DNA from: JBMZCV01 sp049613665
GTDB taxonomy: Bacteria > Bacteroidota > Bacteroidia > Chitinophagales > UBA2359
Assembly (NCBI GenBank): GCA_049613665.1
Contig: JBMZCV010000044.1
Coordinates: 1-32,427 of the forward strand
Length of the DNA stretch: 32,427 nucleotides
Reading direction: 5' to 3'
Below the pieces are notes generated by a model. It was not told the DNA's origin, searched no databases, and saw only the letters and a list, made by a program, of their open reading frames with translations. Both the position numbers and the translations under genes were made by a program. Of this stretch, positions 16,725 to 24,087 are shown piece after piece (the first letter of the stretch is position 1; every line of letters starts with the position of its first letter).

Positions 16725-19103
16725 CTAAAAATCAATGGTAAAACTAAGGGCTGGAATACGTTCTGCCTGATAAATCCAAGCTAATTCGTTGAGCCATGGG
16801 TCGTAGGTTTGTCGCTGTTCGTTTCGTTTGTCGGTTAAGTTCTGAACATCTAACGACAACATCCAATAATATTTTGGCTTGTTGCGACGAAAAGCTATCC
16901 GCAAATCGACTCGCATATAATCCGAAATTTGCTCTGTATATGCTTGTGTATCGTCTTCTACTTCGGCATAAGCTGCTGCCGAAAGCAAAGTATCTATTGG
17001 TGTATAACGACGGCCGCCCGAATACAAAAACTTTCCTCCCACTTCTAGCGAATTGCCATTTTTGAAAGCAAATTCCTTGCTTGCCATTACCGAAGTATTA
17101 AACAAACCATTGTATCGTGTGTTATATCGCTTGCCATTTTGGGCAAGATAGGTAGAATTGTAAACAGAGCCGCTCACAAGAAAGAAAAAGCGGTTGCTAA
17201 AAAACTTTTCTATCGTCACATCGAGTCCATAATTGTCGGCTGTTCCTTCATTGACTAAAGCAATTGGTCGTGCAAACTCATCATAGCCATTCAAGGCATA
17301 ATATGTGCCATTTGGGTCAGTCGTAACAGGAATATTAAACATATGCTGATAATAGGTTTCCAATTTTAAACGAGTATTTGCCAAAAAAGCATGGTCATAA
17401 GACAAAACGACATGATGTGCTTTGTTTAAACCCAAATCCATATTTGGCTGTGAAGTAATATCGCCTGTTGTATCATCTGTTAGCGTAATAAAATAATTGC
17501 CTAAAGGTTGTATTTGACTGTGTAAACCATAAGCCAAACTCAAACTTTGAGCAGCATTTAGTTCATATTTCATCGCAAAACGTGGTTCGAGCATCGCAGA
17601 ATTGTTTAAAGATAAATATAACAAATGTAAACCACCATTTAAAGTCAATTTTCGAGTAGGTTTGTAGTTCAAGTCGGCATAGCTTCGCAACAAAAATGTT
17701 GTTCCTTTTCCGCTGATAGTCGGTCGCCAAACGGCTGCTTTTGTGTCCCAACCTTCGCTAAACAAATCATAATTGAGAGCAGTAGCTTGCATACCAGCTT
17801 TTAGCTTCAAGCCATTTCTTATTTTTCTGCTATAAGTAGTAGCCAAACTAAATCTATTTTCGAGCAATTTTTCGTCAAAATAAGGATTTTCATTAAAATC
17901 ATTATCCAAACTATCTCTGTGCCACGTCAATTGATGGCTAGAAGCAGATAAAGTAGTTTTCAAAACCGACTTTTTATCTAGCAAATAGGTATGTGTCAAA
18001 CCAACTAAGCCAAGTTGTGTCACAAAGTCATAGCTCGAAAAGTCGACATATCTTTCCCAAGCAGTACTATCTTTTATAGTGTAGCGTTTTTCGACACTAT
18101 ATGCACCCAATCCCCACAAATTGAAGCTTGATTTACCTTTTGTTGGCAATGAAATATTGAAAGAAAGGTCTTGAAAATCGTTGGAGCGATTTGGCTCTGT
18201 GATTTGAATACCCATAGCCGAAAATACAGACAATGTAGAGTAGCGATAATTGACAACATAGGAACTACCATTTTTCTTAGAAAGTGGCCCTTCTGCCATT
18301 GCATCGAGGCCAACAACGCCTGCTTGTATTCTAAATTCTTGCTTTTCGTTGTTACCTTTTCTAAATTTCATATCTACAATACCTGCAAAAGCATTGCCAT
18401 ATTCTGCTGCAAATGCTCCTGTCGAAAAGTCGGAATTGCCCAACACATTGACGCTCAAAGCACTAATGCCGCCACCGCTCGAACCACGATGAGCAAAATG
18501 GTTTGGATTTGGAATATCTGTGCCTTCGAGTCGCCACTGCACACCTACTGGCGAGTTGCTCCGAATGACCATTGCATTTTCGTTGTCTTGGTTGGCTTGT
18601 CGCACGCCCGCAAACGACATTGCCATACGGCCTGGGTCGTTGATGCTTCCAGGATAGCGTTGTACGTCTTCTACCGAAAAGGCTCGTGTGCTAGTAAGCG
18701 AAGAAGTGTTTGTTGCTTTTCGCTTGTCTTTTTTGTCTGTTACGATAAAAGTTCCGCCTTGCAAAAAGGCTTCTTTGAGTTCTATTTCTAGCACCAATTC
18801 TTTTCCAGAACTCACATAAATGTTGTCAGTTGCCCAATCTTTGTAGCCCACATAGCTACATTTGAGCGTTTGCCGACCAACTGCGACTTTCTCTATCTTG
18901 AAAAAACCATCTATATCACTAACTGTGCCTTGTGTTAATTCGCCATTTCCATCTGGAATGACAACAGTAGCTCCTACCAAAGGTTGTTTTGTATCTACAT
19001 CTATTACTTTTCCCCTAATGGTTTGCGTGTTTTGCGAAAAGAGTATTTGGCAATATAAAAAGCTGAAAATCAGGCTAGTATATAAAGTAAATTTTAACTT
19101 CAT
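16725..19103 (-). CDS. TonB-dependent receptor with carboxypeptidase-regulatory-like domain
   Basis: Outer-membrane active transporter energised by TonB-ExbBD; 792 aa. The order is: signal peptide (about 1-23, ending YCQILFSQ), a carboxypeptidase-D regulatory-like beta-sandwich (about 27-110; IRGKVIDVDTKQPLVGATVV and DIDGFFKIEKV), a plug domain (about 140-235; DVQRYPGSINDPGRMAMSFA, then WRLEGTDIPNPNHF), then a 22-strand-type barrel ending in the terminal Phe typical of outer-membrane proteins (LSFTIDF). No SusD partner is adjacent, so it is not a standard SusCD polysaccharide system, and the substrate cannot be told. AACTT-ATG-AAGTT forms a small dyad around the start codon. Length and domains are complete. 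Confidence 0.92.
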   Translation of the reverse strand: MKLKFTLYTSLIFSFLYCQILFSQNTQTIRGKVIDVDTKQPLVGATVVIPDGNGELTQGTVSDIDGFFKIEKVAVGRQTLKCSYVGYKDWATDNIYVSSGKELVLEIELKEAFLQGGTFIVTDKKDKRKATNTSSLTSTRAFSVEDVQRYPGSINDPGRMAMSFAGVRQANQDNENAMVIRSNSPVGVQWRLEGTDIPNPNHFAHRGSSGGGISALSVNVLGNSDFSTGAFAAEYGNAFAGIVDMKFRKGNNEKQEFRIQAGVVGLDAMAEGPLSKKNGSSYVVNYRYSTLSVFSAMGIQITEPNRSNDFQDLSFNISLPTKGKSSFNLWGLGAYSVEKRYTIKDSTAWERYVDFSSYDFVTQLGLVGLTHTYLLDKKSVLKTTLSASSHQLTWHRDSLDNDFNENPYFDEKLLENRFSLATTYSRKIRNGLKLKAGMQATALNYDLFSEGWDTKAAVWRPTISGKGTTFLLRSYADLNYKPTRKLTLNGGLHLLYLSLNNSAMLEPRFAMKYELNAAQSLSLAYGLHSQIQPLGNYFITLTDDTTGDITSQPNMDLGLNKAHHVVLSYDHAFLANTRLKLETYYQHMFNIPVTTDPNGTYYALNGYDEFARPIALVNEGTADNYGLDVTIEKFFSNRFFFLVSGSVYNSTYLAQNGKRYNTRYNGLFNTSVMASKEFAFKNGNSLEVGGKFLYSGGRRYTPIDTLLSAAAYAEVEDDTQAYTEQISDYMRVDLRIAFRRNKPKYYWMLSLDVQNLTDKRNEQRQTYDPWLNELAWIYQAERIPALSFTIDF

Positions 19104-19348
19104 AAGTTATTTTGTTTTAACGTGAATAAAAAATTTGACTAACAATGTTTAAATATATCACTATTTCGGCTTTTGGGCAAGGTTTTTTAAAGCAAAAAAT
19201 CTTAAATATTTATAAAGTAAAACAAATAATTTAGATGATGAATGTATTTGGCGTGAATGACTTTATTTTTCGTGTGAGTTTGTTTTTCTTTGAAAAAAGA
19301 AATTTTGGATATTTGGTTGAAATGCCTTATTATTATAATTAATTTTTT

Positions 19349-19618
19349 ATGCTAAAAATGATACAAATGCAAGATTTTATTATATCGGCAGCTATTTTAG
19401 AGGAATTAAAAATTTCGCCTAGTAAATTAAAGATTGATTTGGCTATTTATCTTTACGATAAAGAACAGCTATCTATGGGAAGAGCGAAAAAATTAGCTGG
19501 ATTAACGCAAATTGAATTCCAGAAAGAAATGGCTAAACGAGGAGTCTATATCAAATATGATGTAGCTGATTTTATGGAAGATTTGGAAACTTTGAAAAAG
19601 ATACAAATTAGTCAATGA
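19349..19618 (+). CDS. UPF0175 family antitoxin-like protein
   Basis: An 89-aa protein of the UPF0175 family. The conserved core is visible: LAIYLYDKEQLSMGRAKKLA (about 30-49), then GLTQIEFQKEMAKRGVYIKY (about 50-69) and DLETLKK near the end. Members usually sit just upstream of a PIN-like DUF3368 toxin and are thought to act as antitoxins with an N-terminal DNA-binding portion. Here no such toxin follows; the next gene is a DNA methyltransferase 136 nt downstream. The start may be the ATG at 19349, 19358 or 19367. Either an orphan antitoxin or a stand-alone regulator. Confidence 0.75.
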   Translation: MLKMIQMQDFIISAAILEELKISPSKLKIDLAIYLYDKEQLSMGRAKKLAGLTQIEFQKEMAKRGVYIKYDVADFMEDLETLKKIQISQ

Positions 19619-19754
19619 AATTGGATTTAGAGTAAGTAAAAAATTGTATCAGCTAATTTTAAAGTCTGTAAATGAAATATGATATAGGATTTGTTATTTT
19701 AAATTGCTATCGTTAATTTGTATAATTATTTTTTTAGCTAAAAAGCACATTAGC

Positions 19755-21059
19755 ATGATAAAATTTATAGACTTATTTGCAGGAACGGGAGGCATTCGCT
19801 TAGGTTTTGAAGCTGCTTGCAAAAAGAACAATATAAAAACAAAATGTGCGTATGCTGCTGAGATAGACAAAAAAGCTTGCCTTTCTTATGAGTTAAATTT
19901 TGGACATAATCCTTATTCAGACATACGAAAAATAGAAAACTTGCCAAGTTTTGATTTTATGTTAGCAGGCTTTCCGTGTCAAGCATTTTCGTATGCAGGC
20001 AAGCGAAAAGGCTTTGGCGACACAAGAGGCACTTTATTTTTTGAAGTAGAAAGACTGTTGAAAAAATATCGGCCGAAAGGCTTTTTACTAGAAAATGTAA
20101 GAGGTTTAACAACTCACGATAAAGGACGAACATTTAAAACCATTATTCACGCCTTAGAAACATTAGGCTACAAGGTTGAATACCGTTTGCTAAATTCTAG
20201 CAACTATCACCTTCCTCAAAACCGTGTTAGAATATATATCGTTGGGTTTTTGGAAACAGATTTTACACTTACCTTAAAATCTGATACAGGTGCGAGCGAT
20301 TCTCATAAATTTAAGAAACATCATTTGCAAAAAAGCTTATTTCAAAGTGAAACTAAAACAAAAGTTGTCGAAGATATTTTGGAAAATGAGCCTGCTGAAA
20401 AATATTTTTGTAGCAAAAAGTTTACGGAACAACTAAAAAAAGTGATTGGCAATGATTTGGCAAAACTGAACGGTTACAGATTGATAGATACACGCAATGG
20501 AAATTCGATTCACTCTTGGCAATTGGGCATCAAAGGCGAATGTTCAAAAGATGAAATTGAGTTTATGAATTTGTTGATTGCCAATAGGAGAAAAAAGATT
20601 TTTGGTACGCATCAAGACGGAAAAGCACTTACGATAGAACAGATAAAAACGTTTTATAAGAACGATAATATTTTAGAAATCATTGAATCCTTACTCAAAA
20701 AAGGATATTTAAGCAATTATAACCATAAATTTAATCCTGTTTGCGGCAATATGTCGTTTGAAGTCTTTAAATTTCTCGACCCAGAAAGTATTTCTATTAC
20801 TTTAACAGCTTCGGATAGCAACCGTTTAGGCGTTGTTCAAGATGGAAAAGCACGACGATTAACGCCACGAGAATGTGCGAGATTGCAAGGCTTTCCAGAA
20901 ACTTATCAGCTATTAGAAAATGACAATGCGGTTTACAAACAAATGGGAAATGCTGTTAGCGTGCCTGTTATTGAAACTATTTTTTCGGATTTAATTCAAA
21001 ATAACAAATGCTTTTTTAATCAAAAATCGCTTGCCAACACTAAAATAGAATATGTCTAA
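19755..21059 (+). CDS. DNA (cytosine-5-)-methyltransferase
   Basis: Transfers methyl groups from S-adenosylmethionine to C5 of cytosine in a specific DNA site. From the ATG at 19755 (434 aa), motif I is DLFAGTGG (6-13), motif IV GFPCQAFS with catalytic C75, motif VI ENVRG (113-117), motif VIII QNRVRIYIVG (155-164) and motif X GNAVSVPV (about 398-405). The target-recognition region lies between about 165 and 370. A longer frame from a TTG at 19704 would add 17 residues ahead of motif I; the ATG immediately before IKFIDLFAG fits the family better. No restriction endonuclease is visible on either side: upstream is UPF0175, downstream a terminator and hpf. The recognition sequence cannot be deduced. 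Confidence 0.93.
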   Translation: MIKFIDLFAGTGGIRLGFEAACKKNNIKTKCAYAAEIDKKACLSYELNFGHNPYSDIRKIENLPSFDFMLAGFPCQAFSYAGKRKGFGDTRGTLFFEVERLLKKYRPKGFLLENVRGLTTHDKGRTFKTIIHALETLGYKVEYRLLNSSNYHLPQNRVRIYIVGFLETDFTLTLKSDTGASDSHKFKKHHLQKSLFQSETKTKVVEDILENEPAEKYFCSKKFTEQLKKVIGNDLAKLNGYRLIDTRNGNSIHSWQLGIKGECSKDEIEFMNLLIANRRKKIFGTHQDGKALTIEQIKTFYKNDNILEIIESLLKKGYLSNYNHKFNPVCGNMSFEVFKFLDPESISITLTASDSNRLGVVQDGKARRLTPRECARLQGFPETYQLLENDNAVYKQMGNAVSVPVIETIFSDLIQNNKCFFNQKSLANTKIEYV

Positions 21060-21132
21060 GTGCCGCCAAGTGCTATTTTGTGCTAACGTATTGAAAACTA
21101 ACATTTTTGGTTTCACAAATTTACTAAACACA

Positions 21133-21175
21133 AAAAAGGCAATGTTTTTACAAAAAATAAAAACATTGCCTTTTT
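21133..21175. terminator. Bidirectional terminator between methyltransferase and hpf
   Basis: AAAAAGGCAATGTTTTTA (21133-21150) pairs perfectly with TAAAAACATTGCCTTTTT (21158-21175), 18 bp with a 7-nt loop, A tract before and T tract within the second arm. Placed between convergent genes. Confidence 0.9.
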
Positions 21176-21251
21176 CATTTATCCGCCTAAAAAAACATTT
21201 TAGGAAGACTATATATTTAAAAATAAATAAAAATTGTCAATAATATAAAGC

Positions 21252-21551
21252 CTATTGTCTCAATTTCTCCTTATGTCGTTTTAGCTGACGACTAAGTGAA
21301 GACACAGACAAATCTACTGCTTCTTCGAACAATTTGCTACGCTCGCTTGCGATTATTTGATTACCCGGCAAATTGACTTTAATTTTCACTACTTTATCTC
21401 TCACAGAACTATCGCCACCTTCGAGACTCAAAAATACTTCGGTGTCTATTATTCTATCAAAAAATTGTTCTAATTTAGTCAATTTTTTCTCTATAAAATC
21501 AATCAAATGTTGTCCTGCACTAAATTGTTTCGCTTGAATTTGAACCTTCAT
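21252..21551 (-). CDS. hpf: Ribosome hibernation-promoting factor, short form
   Basis: HPF/YfiA (RaiA) family protein of 99 aa that binds the decoding centre of the small ribosomal subunit in slow growth and blocks translation. The beta-alpha-beta-beta-beta-alpha fold is visible: MKVQIQAKQFSAGQHLIDFI, the RIIDTEVFLSLEG strand, VVKIKVNLPGNQIIASERS, then the C-terminal basic helix SLSRQLKRHKEKLRQ. It lacks the C-terminal dimerisation domain of long HPF. The xerC-like gene lies upstream on the same strand, an arrangement common in Bacteroidota, but a 394-bp spacer with a hairpin and its own candidate promoter separates them here. Confidence 0.92.
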   Translation of the reverse strand: MKVQIQAKQFSAGQHLIDFIEKKLTKLEQFFDRIIDTEVFLSLEGGDSSVRDKVVKIKVNLPGNQIIASERSKLFEEAVDLSVSSLSRQLKRHKEKLRQ

Positions 21552-21634
21552 AATAAAATGTTTAGTTAAAAAATAAGTAATAAATTGTACCTATTACATC
21601 ATAAAAAAACCTCATTTTCTCACTTGAAAATGGG

Positions 21635-21642
21635 CAAAAATA
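21635..21642 (-). promoter_or_regulatory. Possible -7 box of hpf
   Basis: The minus strand reads TATTTTTG (21642-21635), matching TAnnTTTG, 84 nt before the hpf start. No TTTG at the expected upstream distance. It abuts the hairpin at 21642-21685. Confidence 0.4.
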
Positions 21643-21685
21643 ACTTAGACTAAAAAAGCATTTTCATTATTTTTTGGTCTAAGTT
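21642..21685. terminator. 16-bp hairpin between xerC and hpf
   Basis: AACTTAGACTAAAAAA (21642-21657) pairs with TTTTTTGGTCTAAGTT (21670-21685), one T-G position and otherwise perfect, loop of 12 nt. On the minus strand the following bases are TTATTTTTG, so it may end the recombinase transcript or regulate read-through into hpf. Confidence 0.5.
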
Positions 21686-21746
21686 GTTTGCTGCCTTTAC
21701 TGATATAAACGCTTAAATCTAAAAAAAGTTCCCTATTTTTAAAATA

Positions 21747-21810
21747 AGTGCTAAGTACTGTTCAAGAAACGACTGCCTTGTGCTAACTTATTGAAAATCA
21801 GGAAGTTAGC
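21747..21810. repeat. Two small palindromes in the xerC-hpf spacer
   Basis: AGTGC-taa-GTACT (21747-21759) belongs to the same type as palindromes at 28667 and 31027. GCTAACTT (21782-21789) and AAGTTAGC (21803-21810) flank ATTGAAAATCAGG, whose inner TTGA/TCAG also pair; related sequences lie at 3489-3521, about 3795 and about 21079. The rest of 21552-21945 has no gene. Confidence 0.5.
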
Positions 21811-21945
21811 CTTCAACAGTTTGTCTATTCCTTTTAGTTGAAGTCTTAGATACACCTATGTTTAAGTGCGTTTTTAAAACTTTTAGATAGTCGCTATATC
21901 CAGTAAAATTATTTTTATAACAAAAACAGACTACACTTTAAAAGC

Positions 21946-22830
21946 TCAAGCTTTCGGATGAGCTTGTTGATATATTTCTTTCATTTTTTCGATATTGGTA
22001 TGCGTATAAACTTGTGTAGATGCTAGACTTGAGTGTCCCAACAAGCTTTTAATAACATTTAAATCTGCTCCTTTGTTTAATAAAGCTGTCGCAAAACTGT
22101 GTCGCACGATATGAGGGCTATTTTTTTGCTGTGTTGTCACTAGATTTAAATATTGTCGCACTGTTCTATACACGAAGTTTGGATACATTTTTTTGCCTTT
22201 GTCAGTCAGCAATAAGTTTTCAACAGAGGTATTAACAAAATGCTCTTTTGCTAATTTTTGATAGGCTATAATTTCGTTTTTCAGCATTTCACTTATCGGA
22301 ATGCGTCGTTCTTTATTGCCTTTTCCTTTTATTTTTACATCGTTGTTATAAAAATCTATATCTTCATTTCGCAAATTTATAAGTTCTGCTCGTCGAATGC
22401 CTAAATTGTATAACAAAGAAATGATTAAACGGTTGCGAACTCCTGCAAAATCTTTTTTGAAATCTACATCATCTAGCAAGATGTTCATTTTTTTTTCTTC
22501 TACAAAAACAGGCACTCGCTTTTCTACTTTTAATTTGGGCAAATTGCTTGCCGAATTGATTTTTATGACCTTTTCTTTTGTCAAAAATTTGTAAAAAGAT
22601 TTTATGCTAGAAGTTTTACGAACGATAGTTTTCGATTTTAGCTTTTTATTAACCAAAGAAACTATCCAAGAACGCAAGGCAGCTTCGGTGGCTTGCGTCA
22701 TATCTGTTTCATCATATACTGTTTTTAAATAACATGCTAGTTGTTCTAAATCAGTTTTATATGACTGTAAAGTGTGCGTTGAATATCTTTTTTCATATTC
22801 CAAAAAACGCAAAAAACGTGTGATATACAT
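21946..22830 (-). CDS. xerC: Tyrosine recombinase XerC/XerD type
   Basis: Site-specific recombinase of the Xer type that resolves chromosome dimers at dif. From the ATG at 22830 (294 aa) the N-terminal SAM-like DNA-binding domain occupies about 1-90 (FLEYEKRYSTHTLQSYKTDL). The catalytic domain shows R146 (NLGIRRAEL), the KGKGNKERRIP beta-hairpin lysine region, H240/R243 (HIVRH), H266 (LLGHSS) and the nucleophile Y275 (TQVYTH). Length matches Xer proteins. A frame continues upstream to an ATG at 22947, adding 39 residues rich in Lys, Phe and Asn with no family counterpart; I take those as leader. XerC rather than XerD is assigned from the neighbouring hpf and is not certain. Confidence 0.88.
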   Translation of the reverse strand: MYITRFLRFLEYEKRYSTHTLQSYKTDLEQLACYLKTVYDETDMTQATEAALRSWIVSLVNKKLKSKTIVRKTSSIKSFYKFLTKEKVIKINSASNLPKLKVEKRVPVFVEEKKMNILLDDVDFKKDFAGVRNRLIISLLYNLGIRRAELINLRNEDIDFYNNDVKIKGKGNKERRIPISEMLKNEIIAYQKLAKEHFVNTSVENLLLTDKGKKMYPNFVYRTVRQYLNLVTTQQKNSPHIVRHSFATALLNKGADLNVIKSLLGHSSLASTQVYTHTNIEKMKEIYQQAHPKA

Positions 22831-22994
22831 TGCCCAATTTAAGTGTATTTCCGAAAAATCGTTTAGTGAAGTTACTATTTTAAAAAGGATTTTGCAATAC
22901 CTTGAGCTATTTTTTTTATTTTTTTTGAGAAAAAAATTTAGCTTCAAAATATTTTAGTAAAAAAAGAATAATTCGAAATGGTTAAATAATCTAA

Positions 22995-23002
22995 CAAATT
23001 TA
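22995..23002 (-). promoter_or_regulatory. Possible -7 box of the recombinase gene
   Basis: The minus strand reads TAAATTTG, matching TAnnTTTG. It lies 48 nt before the longer start (22947) and 165 nt before the preferred one (22830), so if active it would give a long leader. No matching -33 TTTG. Confidence 0.3.
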
Positions 23003-23186
23003 TGCTATAAAATTGTGAAAACTAAAACATTAAATATCAATGTATTGGCAATCAAATGACTTTTAGTAAATAGTCTTTGACACTTATTTTCCATTTACTG
23101 TGATAAAATTTGCAGTTTGCCAAAAAACGAAGTAATTTGCAGTTTCTTTTTTATGAAAACAAAAACCGCAAAACACAACAAAATTT

Positions 23187-24011
23187 ATGAGTTATTTTAA
23201 AGGAAAAACCGTATTTATTACGGGAGCTAGTAGAGGAATCGGAAAAGCTATCGGCTTGCGTTTGGCAAAAGAAGGTGCAAACATTGTTATCGCTGCAAAA
23301 ACTGCTACTCCACACCCAAAATTAGCTGGCACTATTTATACTGCTGCCGAAGAAATGCGTGCTGCTGGCGGCCAAGCCTTGCCTGTCATTGTCGATATTC
23401 GCTCCGAAGAAATGTTGCAAGCAGCCATCGACAAAACCATTGAAACTTTTGGTGGCATTGATATTTTGGTCAATAATGCAAGTGCTATTCAGCTCACAGG
23501 CACGCTACAAACGAGCATGAAACGATACGATTTGATGCACCATGTCAATACTCGTGGTACTTATTTGGCTTCCAAATTGTGCTTGCCTCATTTGCTGAAA
23601 GCCGAAAATCCGCACGTTCTCAATCTTTCGCCACCTTTGAATATGGAACAGCGTTGGTTTGAAAATCATGTTGGCTACACGATGGCAAAATACGGAATGA
23701 GTATGTGTATTTTGGGAATGTCTGGCGAATTTCGAGGGCAAGTAGCTTTCAATGCACTTTGGCCACGCACCACTATCGCAACAGCAGCTATCAAAAATAT
23801 TATTGGTGGCGACGAAATGATGAAACGCTCTCGCACACCGAAAATTATGGCTGATGCTGCTTTTCATATTTTACAAAGAGATGCTAAAACTTGCACAGGC
23901 AACTTTTTTATGGATGATGAGGTGCTTATTTCCGAAGGCAAAACAGACCTTTCTGAATATGCTTTTGATGCCAAGTTTGCAGACCAACTTATTCCAGATT
24001 TCTTTGTATAG
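23187..24011 (+). CDS. HSDL2-like short-chain dehydrogenase/reductase
   Basis: NAD(P)-dependent oxidoreductase of the SDR superfamily, 274 aa, cytoplasmic. The cofactor motif TGASRGIG is at residues 12-19 and NNAS at 96-99. The catalytic residues are S148 (NLSPPLN), Y164 and K168 (YTMAK). The phrases NLSPPLN and VGYTMAKYGMSM closely match the SDR domain of human HSDL2 (hydroxysteroid dehydrogenase-like 2), but the C-terminal SCP2 lipid-binding domain of that protein is absent. The substrate is unknown; fatty-acid or steroid-like compounds are suggested only by the family name. It runs on its own and converges with the T9SS gene at 24088. Its last 12 codons are duplicated at 25901-25936. Confidence 0.88.
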   Translation: MSYFKGKTVFITGASRGIGKAIGLRLAKEGANIVIAAKTATPHPKLAGTIYTAAEEMRAAGGQALPVIVDIRSEEMLQAAIDKTIETFGGIDILVNNASAIQLTGTLQTSMKRYDLMHHVNTRGTYLASKLCLPHLLKAENPHVLNLSPPLNMEQRWFENHVGYTMAKYGMSMCILGMSGEFRGQVAFNALWPRTTIATAAIKNIIGGDEMMKRSRTPKIMADAAFHILQRDAKTCTGNFFMDDEVLISEGKTDLSEYAFDAKFADQLIPDFFV

Positions 24012-24025
24012 AAGATAAATTAAAA

Positions 24026-24079
24026 GGGGCAAATTCGTGATAGGGCAAACACATAGATTTGCCCCTACGAGTTTGCCCC
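24026..24079. repeat. Nested GGGGCAAA palindrome (REP-like), copy 1
   Basis: Outer arms GGGGCAAA (24026-24033) and TTTGCCCC (24072-24079); inner arms GGGCAAA (24043-24049) and TTTGCCC (24058-24064), with TCGT/ACGA between them. Being between convergent genes it can also act as a bidirectional terminator. The GGGCAAACACATAG-TTTGCCCCTAC part recurs at 25965-25990. Confidence 0.75.
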
Positions 24080-24087
24080 TACATTTC

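Noticed and set aside
18171..18791. 206-codon plus-strand frame antisense to the TonB-dependent receptor
   Set aside because: Cys/His/Trp-rich composition typical of an antisense shadow; the opposite strand codes a complete receptor.
21052..21243. 63-codon frame overlapping the methyltransferase stop, considered as a restriction partner
   Set aside because: It runs through the terminator hairpin, is basic and low-complexity, and has no nuclease motif.
22831..22947. 39-residue N-terminal extension of the recombinase
   Set aside because: Lys/Asn/Phe-rich, and Xer proteins begin at the position of the ATG at 22830; treated as leader, though a candidate promoter would allow the longer form.
23046..23150. 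Promoter for the SDR gene
   Set aside because: TAAAATTTG and TAATTTG are near the -7 box but have the wrong number of bases between TA and TTTG; too weak to list.
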